Below are positions 20,647-30,954 of a stretch of 38,797 nt of DNA, in pieces. Position 1 is the first letter of the stretch; each line of letters opens with the position of its first letter. Origin of the DNA: Chloroflexota bacterium (GTDB taxonomy: Bacteria; Chloroflexota; Limnocylindria; Limnocylindrales; CSP1-4); the NCBI GenBank assembly GCA_021789435.1, contig JAJYJO010000014.1, positions 1-38,797 of the forward strand. Reading direction: 5' to 3'. The notes below the pieces were generated by a model, which had not been told where the DNA came from, searched no databases, and was given only the letters and a program-made list of their open reading frames with translations. A program made the translations under genes and the position numbers.

Positions 20647-21978
20647 ATGCCTCGTCTCTTCGGCACCGACGGCATCCGTGGGGTGGCCAACGTCGATCTC
20701 AAGCCGACGCTCGCCTACGCGCTCGGTCGCGCCACCGCCCATCGCCTGGCCGGCCCCGGCGGGGCGATCGTGGTCGGCCAGGACACCCGCCGCTCGTGCG
20801 ACATGTTCGTGGCGGCGATCACGGCCGGGGCCACCAGCCTGGGCGTCGACGTCCACCGCACCGGCGTGCTGCCGACGCCGGCCCTCGTCTTCCTGGCCGG
20901 GACCGGTGATTTCGCCGCCGGGATCATGGTCTCGGCCTCGCACAACCCGGCCCGCGACAACGGCCTCAAGGTCCTCGACGGGCGGGGCTTCAAGCTGGAC
21001 GATGCCGTGGAGGACGAGCTCGAGGCCCTGATCTGGCGGGCCGACGAGCTGGGTGGCGTGGCCAACGAGGAGCTCGGCCGCCTGGTGGACGCGGCGGACC
21101 TCCTGGACCGCTACCGCATTCATCGCCTGGCCCTGGCCGCCGGCATCCGGGCACCCGTGAAGATCGTCCTCGACTGTGCCAACGGCTCGGGTTGCGTGGT
21201 CGCCGGCGAGATCCTGCGGGCCACAGGGGCGACGGTCGACGAGATCAACAACTCGCCGGACGGGGTCAACATCAACGTCCGGGCCGGGGCGACGGCGCCC
21301 GAGGCGCTGGCTCAGGCAGTGGTCGCCGGCGGCGCCGACGTCGGGTTCGCCCTTGACGGGGACGCCGACCGGCTGATCGCCGTGGATAGGGCGGGGCGGG
21401 TCGTCGATGGCGACCAGATCCTGGGGATCCTGGCCCTCGACCGGCTGGCCCGCGGGGCGCTGCCGAACGGCGGCCTGGTCGTCTCGGTCCTCTCCAACGG
21501 CGGGCTCCAGCGGGTCGTCGAGGCGGCCGGCGGCCAGGTGATCCGGACGCCGGTCGGCGACAAGTACATCTTCGAGGGGATGCAGGTCAGCGGGGCCGGC
21601 CTGGGCGGCGAGAAGAGCGGTCACGTCATCGTCCTCGAGCACGCCACAAGCGGCGACGGGGTGGTGACGGCGCTGGAGGTCCTGCGGGTGATGGCTCGCC
21701 GCGGGCTGCCGCTGGCGGAGCTCGCCGCGGCCATACCGATGCTCCCCCAGGAGCAGCGGACGGTGCCTGCCCGCCACAAGGACCAGTGGGAGGGCGAGCC
21801 GGCGCTGCGGCGCTCCATCGAGGAGGCCCAGGACCGACTCGGCGAAGGCGGCCGGGTGCTGGTCCGGCCCTCGGGCACGGAATCCGCCCTGCGGGTCATG
21901 GTGGAGGGCCGGAACGCCGCCCTGGTGGCGGAGCTGGCCGACGCCATCGCCACCCTGGCCGCCGAGCGACTAAACTAG
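20647..21978 (+). CDS. glmM: Phosphoglucosamine mutase
   Basis: MPRLFGTDGIRGVANVDLKP...GIMVSASHNPARDNGLKV...LDGDADRLIAVD...RPSGTESALRVMVEG. Confidence 0.96.
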   Translation: MPRLFGTDGIRGVANVDLKPTLAYALGRATAHRLAGPGGAIVVGQDTRRSCDMFVAAITAGATSLGVDVHRTGVLPTPALVFLAGTGDFAAGIMVSASHNPARDNGLKVLDGRGFKLDDAVEDELEALIWRADELGGVANEELGRLVDAADLLDRYRIHRLALAAGIRAPVKIVLDCANGSGCVVAGEILRATGATVDEINNSPDGVNINVRAGATAPEALAQAVVAGGADVGFALDGDADRLIAVDRAGRVVDGDQILGILALDRLARGALPNGGLVVSVLSNGGLQRVVEAAGGQVIRTPVGDKYIFEGMQVSGAGLGGEKSGHVIVLEHATSGDGVVTALEVLRVMARRGLPLAELAAAIPMLPQEQRTVPARHKDQWEGEPALRRSIEEAQDRLGEGGRVLVRPSGTESALRVMVEGRNAALVAELADAIATLAAERLN

Positions 21979-22046
21979 CCGCCGCCGACGGACCGGCCGC
22001 CGGCGTCGACCCGCCCGAGCGGCTGCAGGGAGGCCCACCGACCGGC

Positions 22047-23876
<1,830 letters not shown>

Positions 23877-23878
23877 CC

Positions 23879-24505
23879 GTGGGGGACCGGGCGGGCCGAG
23901 CGGGGGGGCGCCGAGGGGCAGCCGCGCCGCGTGCCGGCGCTGCTCCGGCCGCGCCGGACGACCTGCCGGCGCCGCTCGCCGCGCCCCCGGGGACGACCGA
24001 GCTCGGTGTGGACATCGTTCGCGTCGAGCGCATCCGGCGTACGCTGGAGCGGTTCGGTCCGCGCTTCGGGGACCGGGTCCTGACCCCCCGGGAGGCGGCC
24101 TACGTGCGTGGCCGGGCGGAGACACTCGCCGGTCGCTGGGCGGCGAAGGAGGCCGTGTCCAAGGTGCTGGGCCTCGGGGTCCGCGGTATCGGCTGGCGCG
24201 AGATCGAGATCGAGCGGCTGCCGACCGGGCAGCCGGCCGTGGTCCTCCACGGCCGGGCGGCTCGCCGGGCGGACCAGCTGGGGATGGAGCGGGTGGCCCT
24301 CTCGATCAGTCACGAGGCCGAGTTCGCCGTCGCGGTCGCCTTCGGGATCCGGACCGCCGGCGGCCGCTACCTCTTCCCGGTCGACCTCGACGCGCGGCTC
24401 GACGAGCGCGAGCGGCGCCTCCGGGCGCGCCTGGACCGCCTGCGCGGTCCGGCCGGCGAGGCAGACCGCCCGGCGGCCGCCGCCGCGGAGGCCGCCGATG
24501 CCTGA
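23879..24505 (+). CDS. acpS: Holo-[acyl-carrier-protein] synthase with N- and C-terminal extensions
   Basis: LGVDIVRVERIRRTLERFGPRFGDRVLTPREAAYVRGRAETLAGRWAAKEAVSKVLG...VALSISHEAEFAVAVAFG; GTG start 2 nt after glmS stop. Confidence 0.92.
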   Translation: MGDRAGRAGGRRGAAAPRAGAAPAAPDDLPAPLAAPPGTTELGVDIVRVERIRRTLERFGPRFGDRVLTPREAAYVRGRAETLAGRWAAKEAVSKVLGLGVRGIGWREIEIERLPTGQPAVVLHGRAARRADQLGMERVALSISHEAEFAVAVAFGIRTAGGRYLFPVDLDARLDERERRLRARLDRLRGPAGEADRPAAAAAEAADA

Positions 24506-25469
24506 GGCGAGGACGGTCCTCCTCGACGACGCCGCCGCCGCCGCGCTCCTGCCGCCGCGGCCGGTGCGCGGCCACAAGGGGACCTTCGGCAAGCTGCTCG
24601 TGGTCGCCGGCTCGCTCGACTACGCCGGCGCCGCCCTGCTGGTCAGCCGGGCGGCCGGCCGGGCCGGCGCCGGCCTCGTGACGCTGGCGGTGCCCGAGTC
24701 GCTCCAGCCGCTCTTCGCCGCCAAGGTGGAGGAGGCGACCACCATGGCCCTCCCGGAGGACGACCTCGAGGAGGTCGACGCTTACCAGGCGCTGGCGCGC
24801 ATCCTTGACCACGACCACGATGCCTTGGTCCTCGGTCCCGGCCTCCGGCCCAGCCTGACCGGGACGGAGCTCATCCGCCGCCTGCTGGCGGCCGAGGACC
24901 AGGAATCGCCCTGCCCGTGCGTGGTGGACGCCGAGGCTCTCCGCTCGCTCGCCGCCATCGACCGCTGGTGGGAGGAGGTCCAGGCGCCCTGCGTCCTGAC
25001 GCCCCACGTTGGCGAGTTCCAGCGGCTCCGGGCGGCCGCCGGCGAGGAGACGGGCGGTCGGACCGACCTCGGCGCCGACGACCGGGCGAGGGCGGCCGCC
25101 GCCCGCTCCGCGGCCCGCCGGTGGCGGCAGGTCGTCGTCCTCAAGGGCGCCCGGACGGTGATCGCCTCGCCGGACGGGGCGCTGGCCGTGGCGCCGTTCG
25201 AGAACCCGGCGCTGGCCAGCGGCGGCACCGGCGACGTGCTCGCGGGGACGATCGGCGCCCTCCTCGCCCAGGGCCTGTCCGCCGAGGGGGCGGCCCGTCT
25301 CGGCGTCTACCTCCACGGCATGGCCGGCGAGGCCGTCCGCGCCCGTCTCGGCGACGCGGGCCTCCTCGCCTCGGACCTGCCGCCCGAGCTGCCGCTGGCG
25401 CGGCGGCGGCTGCTCGCGCTGCGCCCGGCCGCCGGTGACCCGCCGGACGCCACCGCGACCCGCGGCTAG
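24498..25469 (+). CDS. nnrD: ADP-dependent NAD(P)H-hydrate dehydratase (YjeF C-terminal family)
   Basis: RGHKGTFGKLLVVAGSLDYAGAALLVSRAAGRAGAGLVTLAVPE...VVLKGARTVIASPDG...ASGGTGDVLAGTIGALLAQG. Confidence 0.92.
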   Translation: MPEARTVLLDDAAAAALLPPRPVRGHKGTFGKLLVVAGSLDYAGAALLVSRAAGRAGAGLVTLAVPESLQPLFAAKVEEATTMALPEDDLEEVDAYQALARILDHDHDALVLGPGLRPSLTGTELIRRLLAAEDQESPCPCVVDAEALRSLAAIDRWWEEVQAPCVLTPHVGEFQRLRAAAGEETGGRTDLGADDRARAAAARSAARRWRQVVVLKGARTVIASPDGALAVAPFENPALASGGTGDVLAGTIGALLAQGLSAEGAARLGVYLHGMAGEAVRARLGDAGLLASDLPPELPLARRRLLALRPAAGDPPDATATRG

Positions 25470-25472
25470 CGG

Positions 25473-26774
25473 ATGGCGGAGGATCGTCCCGGGCATCCGC
25501 CCGGCTTCCCCGTCCTGCCCCGGACGGCCTGGCTCCGGATCGACCTCGAGGCGCTCGTCGCGAACCTGGTCCTGATCCGCGCGGCACTCCCGGCGGGTGT
25601 GCGGGTCGAGCCGGTGGTCAAGGCCGATGCCTACGGCCACGGTGCCGTCCCGGTCGCCCACGCCCTCGCCGCGGCCGGCGCCGACGGCTTCTGCGTCGCC
25701 ACGTTCGACGAGGCGGTGGAGCTGCGGCGCAGCGGCCTTCGCCTGCCACTGCTGGTGCTCTACCCGGCGCCGCCCGAGCTGGCCGAGGCGGCCGCACGCC
25801 TGGACATCGCCCTGGCCGCGGGCGACCCCCGCCTCCTCGAGCGGACGCTGGCGGTGATCCGGGCCGCCCACGCCGGCAGAGGCGGGCCGCGCCGGAGGCT
25901 GCGCTTCCATCTCGAGGTCGAGACCGGCCTCGGCCGGGCCGGCTTCCACCCGGCCGACGTGCCGGCCGCGGCAGCGGCCATCGAGCGGACGCCGGGCTGC
26001 CGGCTGGCCGGTCTCTGGTCCCACCTGGCGGCTCCGGATGACAAGGCCCGGGCCAGCGCCCAGACCGAGCGTTTCGGCGACGCCGCCCGCCTGATCGACG
26101 ATTCGGCGGTCCGGCTGCCGGCCCGCCACCTGGTCGCGAGCGGTGCCCTGCTGGCCGCCAGCGCCCCCGCCTTCGAATCGATCCGGGTCGGTCTGGCCCT
26201 CTACGGTCTGGTGCCCGACGGCCAGCGCATCGACGACCGCCGGCTGCCGATTGCCCGCGGCCTCCGGCCCGTCCTCTCGCTCCATGCCCGGGCCGTGCGG
26301 GTGGCCGACCTCCCGGCCGGGACCGGGATCAGCTACGGTCCGAGCTTCGTGACCGCCCGCCCCAGCCGGATCGCCACCCTCCCGCTCGGCTACGCCGACG
26401 GCTATGCCCGGGCCCTCTCCAACCGCGGCAGCGCCCTGGTCCGCGGCTGGCGCGTCCCGGTCGTCGGGACGGTGGCGATGGACGCGGTGATGACGGACGT
26501 GACGGACGTGCCGGGTCCGCCGGTCGACGTGGACGACGAGTTCACGCTCATCGGGGCCCAGGGCGCCGAGCGGATCGAGGTGGCCGACCTGGCGCGGGAG
26601 CGCACCACGATCTCCTGGGAGGTGGTGACCGCGATGTCGCGGCGTCTGCCTCGGGTGTACCATGCGGCCGCCGGAGCGGTCGGAATTCGCACGCTCACGG
26701 AGGAGCGAGGCGAGTGGCGCGTATCGAGCTCTGGAACGGGGACATCTGCGATCTCGAGGTCGACGCGATCGTGA
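25473..26774 (+). CDS. alr: Alanine racemase
   Basis: RTAWLRIDLEALVANLVLIRAALPAGVRVEPVVKADAYGHGAVPVA (PLP lysine motif)...GLALYGLVPDG...GTVAMDAVMTDVT. Confidence 0.96.
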   Translation: MAEDRPGHPPGFPVLPRTAWLRIDLEALVANLVLIRAALPAGVRVEPVVKADAYGHGAVPVAHALAAAGADGFCVATFDEAVELRRSGLRLPLLVLYPAPPELAEAAARLDIALAAGDPRLLERTLAVIRAAHAGRGGPRRRLRFHLEVETGLGRAGFHPADVPAAAAAIERTPGCRLAGLWSHLAAPDDKARASAQTERFGDAARLIDDSAVRLPARHLVASGALLAASAPAFESIRVGLALYGLVPDGQRIDDRRLPIARGLRPVLSLHARAVRVADLPAGTGISYGPSFVTARPSRIATLPLGYADGYARALSNRGSALVRGWRVPVVGTVAMDAVMTDVTDVPGPPVDVDDEFTLIGAQGAERIEVADLARERTTISWEVVTAMSRRLPRVYHAAAGAVGIRTLTEERGEWRVSSSGTGTSAISRSTRS

Positions 26775-27247
26775 ATGCCGCCAACGTGAGCCTCTGGATG
26801 TCGACCGGCGTCGGGGGCGCGATCAAGCGGCGAGGCGGCGACGAGATCGAGTTCGCGGCCGTTCGCCAGGGACCCGTCTCCCTCGGCGACGCGGTGGTCA
26901 CGCCGGCCGGGCGCCTCGCCGCCGGGGCGGTGATCCATGCCGTCTCGCTCGACCGCGACCGGCGGACCAGCGCCGCCGCGATCGAGGCGGCCGTCCGCAG
27001 CGCCATGGCCCGGGCTCGGGAGATCGGGGCCGCGAGCCTGGCCTTCCCCGCCCTGGGCACAGGTGTGGGCGGTTTCCCGCTCGAGGAGTCGGCCCGGATC
27101 ACCGTCGCCACCGTGCGGGACGAGCTGGCCCGCTCGTCCCGCATCGACCACGTCGTCTTCGCCCTTCGCGGCGCGGCCGCCTACAGCGCGTTCCAGGCCG
27201 CCCTGTCGGTGGCGGCCGCCGGCCTGCGGGGCGGAGCCGACGCGTGA
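26714..27247 (+). CDS. Macrodomain (ADP-ribose-binding) protein
   Basis: MARIELWNGDICDLEVDAIVNAANVSLWMSTGVGGAIKRRGGDEIE...FPALGTGVGGFPLEESARI; GTG start with GGAGGAG upstream. Confidence 0.93.
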   Translation: MARIELWNGDICDLEVDAIVNAANVSLWMSTGVGGAIKRRGGDEIEFAAVRQGPVSLGDAVVTPAGRLAAGAVIHAVSLDRDRRTSAAAIEAAVRSAMARAREIGAASLAFPALGTGVGGFPLEESARITVATVRDELARSSRIDHVVFALRGAAAYSAFQAALSVAAAGLRGGADA

Positions 27248-27534
27248 CTGGTCCGTACCAGCGGACCGAGGAGCAGCGCGACGACCTCGTTGAGCGGGTC
27301 GCCCGCGAGATCCTTCTGCGCGGGCTGACCGGCCCGGCGGTGCTCTTCCTCCAGGCCAACCGGCCGTACCGGCCCCTCGGCTCGAACGCGATGCTCTTCT
27401 TCGACCCCGTCCTTCGCGGCCTCTTCGGCGGCGAGCTGGCGCCGGCGAGCGAACTGCTCGCGGACGACCTGAGCATCGAGCAGCTGATCGAGCGGCTCCA
27501 GGAGGCCGACGAGGAATCGACCTGGGACGCCTGA
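27244..27534 (+). CDS. Uncharacterised 96-aa protein, coupled to macrodomain gene
   Basis: GTGA overlap with macrodomain stop; VTGPYQRTEEQRDDLVERVAREILLRGLTGPAVLFLQANRPYRPLGSNAMLFFDPVLRGLFGGELAPASELLADDLSIEQLIERLQEADEESTWDA. Confidence 0.8.
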   Translation: MTGPYQRTEEQRDDLVERVAREILLRGLTGPAVLFLQANRPYRPLGSNAMLFFDPVLRGLFGGELAPASELLADDLSIEQLIERLQEADEESTWDA

Positions 27535-27582
27535 TCGCCCAGGGGCTTGGTCGTCCCCGCGTCCCGGCCGGCGGGCGGCGGC

Positions 27583-27595
27583 TAGCATAGGGAGG
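27583..27595 (+). promoter_or_regulatory. Candidate -10 element of a leaderless promoter
   Basis: TAGCAT followed by exactly 6 nt and GTG (27595). Confidence 0.5.
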
Positions 27596-29304
27596 TGAGC
27601 AGCCAGCCGCGCGCCTTCTTCACCCTGGATCTCGGTGCGGCGACGGCCGCGGCTGCCCTGGTCGGCCACATCGGTGGCCGCTGGCGGCTTCTGGCGGCCG
27701 CCGCCGGCCCGGCCGCGGTCGGTCCCGAACCGCTCCTCGACCTGCTCGCAGGGCGACTCCGGGCGGCCGATCCGGAGGCCCTCGCCGAGATCGCGCCCCG
27801 GTCGTCGGCCGGTTCTGCCAGCGACCCGGCCGACTGGCCCCGCCTCGTCGCCCGGAGCACGCCGCCGGCCGCCCTGGCGGCCCTCGCCGCCTCGCGGCGC
27901 CAGCGACTGCTGCTGGAGCGGGCGGCGCGGCGAGCCGGCTGGCGCGTCCTCGGCGCGAGCCTCGACGAGTCAGATGGGCTGGCCCTCTCTCGTCTCGCCC
28001 TGTCCGCCGACGTCTCGGCGATCCTGGTGGGCTCGGACGAGCCGCCGGGCGGCGACGAGCGGGACGGCCTCCCCGAGCTGATCGCCCTCGCCGGCGCGGC
28101 GAGCCGGCGCCGTCCGGACCTGCGCGTAGTCCTGGCCGGGGGCGCCACCCTCCACGCGGCGTCATTCCGCGCCTCGACCCCGGCGGGTCCGCCCTCCGGC
28201 GCCGAGCCGGCGGCGCCCGGCGGGTCGGCCCTCGAGCGGATCGCCGGCGAGGGGAACGGCCGGGAGGTCCTGCTGGCGGCCGGCGCGGGGGCCGCGGGAG
28301 GTTCGGGCCGGTCGGAGGGCGAGGAGCTGCGCGAGCTGCTCGCCGCGGTCCGCAGCCGGCCCGATGACGCACGCCGCGGCATCGCCCGGGCCACGGAAGC
28401 CCTCGCGCATCTCTTCGATCGCACCGTCGAGACCGTCGAGATCGGGCTCGACGGCGGTCTCCGCAGCCGGGCCGCCCCGGCCGGCGAGGCGCACGGTCGC
28501 GTGGCGGCCCGGCGCGTCGAGTCGGCCGTGGCGGCGCTCGTGCCGGCGGATCCCGACGAATCGGTGGTGGACGGCATCCTGGCCTGGTCGACGGTGCCGC
28601 TCGATCGCTACCGCCTCGGGGATCGGCTGTTGGAGCTGCGCCTGGCTCCATGGTCGGAGGCGGACGGCGAGGGTGCCCTGCTGCGGGTCGCGGCGGCGCG
28701 CGCCGCGCTCGAGCGGCTGGTGGCGCAGAGCCCGGAGATCGAGGCGCTGCCGCCGCCCGACCTCACGATCGCGGCGGGTGGCGTCTGGGCCGTCGCGCCC
28801 CCGCCGGTAGTGGCCCTGGTGGTGGCCGACCACGTCCGCCGAGCGGGTACCACGCAGCTGGCGCTCGATCACGCGCGGCTGCTGGGTCCGCTCGGAACGA
28901 TCGAGGATGACGGGGAGCTGCGGGCCGTGCTGACCGACCTGGCCCAGGACCTGCTGGCGCCCCTCGGCAGCCTGATCCTGCCGGCCGGCCTCCGGGCGGG
29001 CCGCAGCGCCGGTCGGCTCGTCGTCCATGCCGAGGCGGGGGCGACGGAGCTGGACCTGGTGCCCGGCGGCCTGGAGCTGGTGGACCTGCCGCCCGGCCAG
29101 GCGGCCACGGCCGAGCTCGACTTCCGCGACGCCGTCCGGCTCGGGACGCGGGGCCGCCGGTTCGCGACCCGGGTCTCGGGCGGGCTCGGCGGTCTGCTGG
29201 TCGACCTGCGTGACGTCCCGCTCCGCCTGCCCGAGCGGCCGGAACGGCGCCGGGAGCTGCTCGATGCCTGGCAGAGCGCTCTCTGGACGGGGCTCCGGCG
29301 ATGA
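27595..29304 (+). CDS. GlmL/MutL-like ASKHA-fold protein (degenerate motifs)
   Basis: FFTLDLGAATAAAALVGHIGGRWRLLAAAAGPAAVGP resembles actin-fold phosphate-1 region; VVLAGGATLHAASF; VVHAEAGATELDLVPGGLELVDLPPGQ near C-terminus; 569 aa. Confidence 0.5.
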   Translation: MSSQPRAFFTLDLGAATAAAALVGHIGGRWRLLAAAAGPAAVGPEPLLDLLAGRLRAADPEALAEIAPRSSAGSASDPADWPRLVARSTPPAALAALAASRRQRLLLERAARRAGWRVLGASLDESDGLALSRLALSADVSAILVGSDEPPGGDERDGLPELIALAGAASRRRPDLRVVLAGGATLHAASFRASTPAGPPSGAEPAAPGGSALERIAGEGNGREVLLAAGAGAAGGSGRSEGEELRELLAAVRSRPDDARRGIARATEALAHLFDRTVETVEIGLDGGLRSRAAPAGEAHGRVAARRVESAVAALVPADPDESVVDGILAWSTVPLDRYRLGDRLLELRLAPWSEADGEGALLRVAAARAALERLVAQSPEIEALPPPDLTIAAGGVWAVAPPPVVALVVADHVRRAGTTQLALDHARLLGPLGTIEDDGELRAVLTDLAQDLLAPLGSLILPAGLRAGRSAGRLVVHAEAGATELDLVPGGLELVDLPPGQAATAELDFRDAVRLGTRGRRFATRVSGGLGGLLVDLRDVPLRLPERPERRRELLDAWQSALWTGLRR

Positions 29305-30422
29305 GGCGGGCGGCCGGACCCGAAGTGACGCCCCCGCGCGACGGCCCGCCGGCCGAGGTCGAGGCGACCGACCTCGCGGCGGTCCCTCTGCGGCGCCTGG
29401 TCGTGGCGGGGCCGCTCGTCCGGGTTCGCCTCCAGCCCGGCGACCGGCCGCTCGTCTCCGCCGGCGACGCGCTGCTGCCCGGTGCGCCGCTCCTCGAGCG
29501 CCTGCGGGACGCCGGGCTGGTCCAGGTCGCGGCCGGCGCGATCGAGCCGGACGGGGCGGCGGGCGGGGCGGCGCCCGGGCCGGCCGTCGGGCGGGAGCCG
29601 CAGCCCGGGGACCGGGTCGACGCGCTGGAGGTGACGGCCGGCCGGCTCGGGCGGCGCGGTCGCGAACGCCGTGCCGTCGGTGAGTTGCTTTACGCGGTGG
29701 ATGGGCACTGGCGCATGGCCGCCGGCGACCACCGCCAGGCGGTTGAATCTCCGGTGGCGGGGATTGTTCGCGCGGTGCGGCCCGGCATCGCGATCGAGCT
29801 CGCCCTCTCGGGCGACGGCCTGCCGGGCGCGGTGGCGTCCGGGGAGGCGGCCCGTGGCCGCCTGGAGCTGGCCGGCGGCCCGGACGCGGAACTCCGCCCG
29901 GGCGAGCTCGACGTGGGCCTGGCGGGCACCGTCCTGGTGGTCGGCTCGCGAGTGGACGCCGAGACTCTCACCCGGGCCCGGGCGATGGGCGTCCGGGCCG
30001 TGGTGGCCGGCGGCATCGGTTCGGCCGACCTGCGGGGGCTGGCGGCGTCCGAGGCGCGCCAGCGGGCCAGCCTCCACGAGCTGCCGCCATTCGCCGTCCT
30101 CGCCCTCGAGGGCTATCTGCGACGCTCGATCGCCTCTCCCGTGATGGTCCTCCTGGCCGCTCTCGCCGGGCGGGAGGTGGCCGTCATGACCGACCCACCG
30201 TTGCTGGTCTTCGACGGCGCGGACCTGGCCCTGCCGGATCGCGACCCGGCCTGGATCCGGGTCGCCCGCGGGCCGCTGGCCGGGCGCGAGGGTCGCTGGT
30301 CCGGCCGGGCGGGCCTGCGTCGCTTCGGGGCCGGCGTCCAGCTGGAGGCGGGCTTCGTCCGGCTGGCCCCGGGCGGGCATCCCGCGGTCGTACCGCTGGC
30401 CGATCTCCAGCGCTTCGGCTGA
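29301..30422 (+). CDS. Uncharacterised protein with hammerhead-like and KOW-like segments
   Basis: ATGA overlap with upstream gene; ESPVAGIVRAVRPGIAIELALSGDGLPG (hammerhead/SLBB-like turn), RARAMGVRAVVAGGIGSADLRGL, C-terminal RVARGPLAGREGRWSGRAGLRRFGAGVQLEAGFVRL (KOW-like). Confidence 0.55.
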   Translation: MRRAAGPEVTPPRDGPPAEVEATDLAAVPLRRLVVAGPLVRVRLQPGDRPLVSAGDALLPGAPLLERLRDAGLVQVAAGAIEPDGAAGGAAPGPAVGREPQPGDRVDALEVTAGRLGRRGRERRAVGELLYAVDGHWRMAAGDHRQAVESPVAGIVRAVRPGIAIELALSGDGLPGAVASGEAARGRLELAGGPDAELRPGELDVGLAGTVLVVGSRVDAETLTRARAMGVRAVVAGGIGSADLRGLAASEARQRASLHELPPFAVLALEGYLRRSIASPVMVLLAALAGREVAVMTDPPLLVFDGADLALPDRDPAWIRVARGPLAGREGRWSGRAGLRRFGAGVQLEAGFVRLAPGGHPAVVPLADLQRFG

Positions 30423-30430
30423 CGGTCCGG

Positions 30431-30450
30431 GGGCCGCGCGCCGCCGGCCC
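30431..30450 (+). terminator. Candidate terminator-like hairpin
   Basis: GGGCCG-CGCGCCGC-CGGCCC, extendable by G-U pairs, 8 nt after upstream stop codon; no strong T-tract. Confidence 0.3.
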
Positions 30451-30456
30451 TTCGGG

Positions 30457-30469
30457 TACCCTCGGGGCA
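30457..30469 (+). promoter_or_regulatory. Candidate -10 element of a leaderless promoter
   Basis: TACCCT followed by exactly 6 nt and ATG (30469). Confidence 0.5.
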
Positions 30470-30954
30470 TGCCGATCGCCTCTGTTGCCGAGCGTGTCGT
30501 GGAGACGCGCGATCCGGCCGCGACCCGGGCCCTGGCCGGCCGCCTGGCGAAGGCGGCCGCGCCAGGCGATCTCGTCGCGCTCATCGGCGAGCTGGGGGCC
30601 GGCAAGACGCAGTTCGCCAAGGGCTTCGGGGCCGGCCTGGGCGTGACGGCCACGATCAACTCGCCGAGCTTCGTGCTGATGGCCGAGTACCGCGGCCGGC
30701 TGCCGCTCTTCCACCTCGACCTCTACCGCCTCGGCGAGACCGAGGAGGCCCTGGGTGGCGGGCTCCTCGACGACCGCCAGGCAGAGGGCGTGACGGTCGT
30801 CGAGTGGGCCGAGCGGCTCGGGCCGGCGCTCCCCGACGATCGGCTGGAGGTGCTGATCGAAGGCAGCGGCGACGAGCCGCGGCGGATCGCCGTGCGTGCC
30901 TCAGGGCCTCGTTCCGGCCGCTACCTGGAGGCGCTCGGGGAGCCGGCCGGATGA
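30469..30954 (+). CDS. tsaE: tRNA threonylcarbamoyladenosine biosynthesis ATPase TsaE
   Basis: LVALIGELGAGKTQFAKGFGAGLGVTATINSPSFVLMAEYRGRLPLFHLDLYRL...VTVVEWAERLG. Confidence 0.96.
   Translation: MPIASVAERVVETRDPAATRALAGRLAKAAAPGDLVALIGELGAGKTQFAKGFGAGLGVTATINSPSFVLMAEYRGRLPLFHLDLYRLGETEEALGGGLLDDRQAEGVTVVEWAERLGPALPDDRLEVLIEGSGDEPRRIAVRASGPRSGRYLEALGEPAG

Noticed and set aside
19882-21777. 631-aa minus-strand ORF
   Set aside because: Antisense to cdaR and glmM, both clearly coding; no recognisable motifs.
21971-22046. Possible riboswitch or glmS ribozyme in the glmS leader
   Set aside because: The gap after glmM is only ~68 nt, mostly simple GC-rich sequence with a Shine-Dalgarno; too short for the known glmS ribozyme core.
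24306-26663. 785-aa minus-strand ORF
   Set aside because: Antisense shadow of nnrD and alr.
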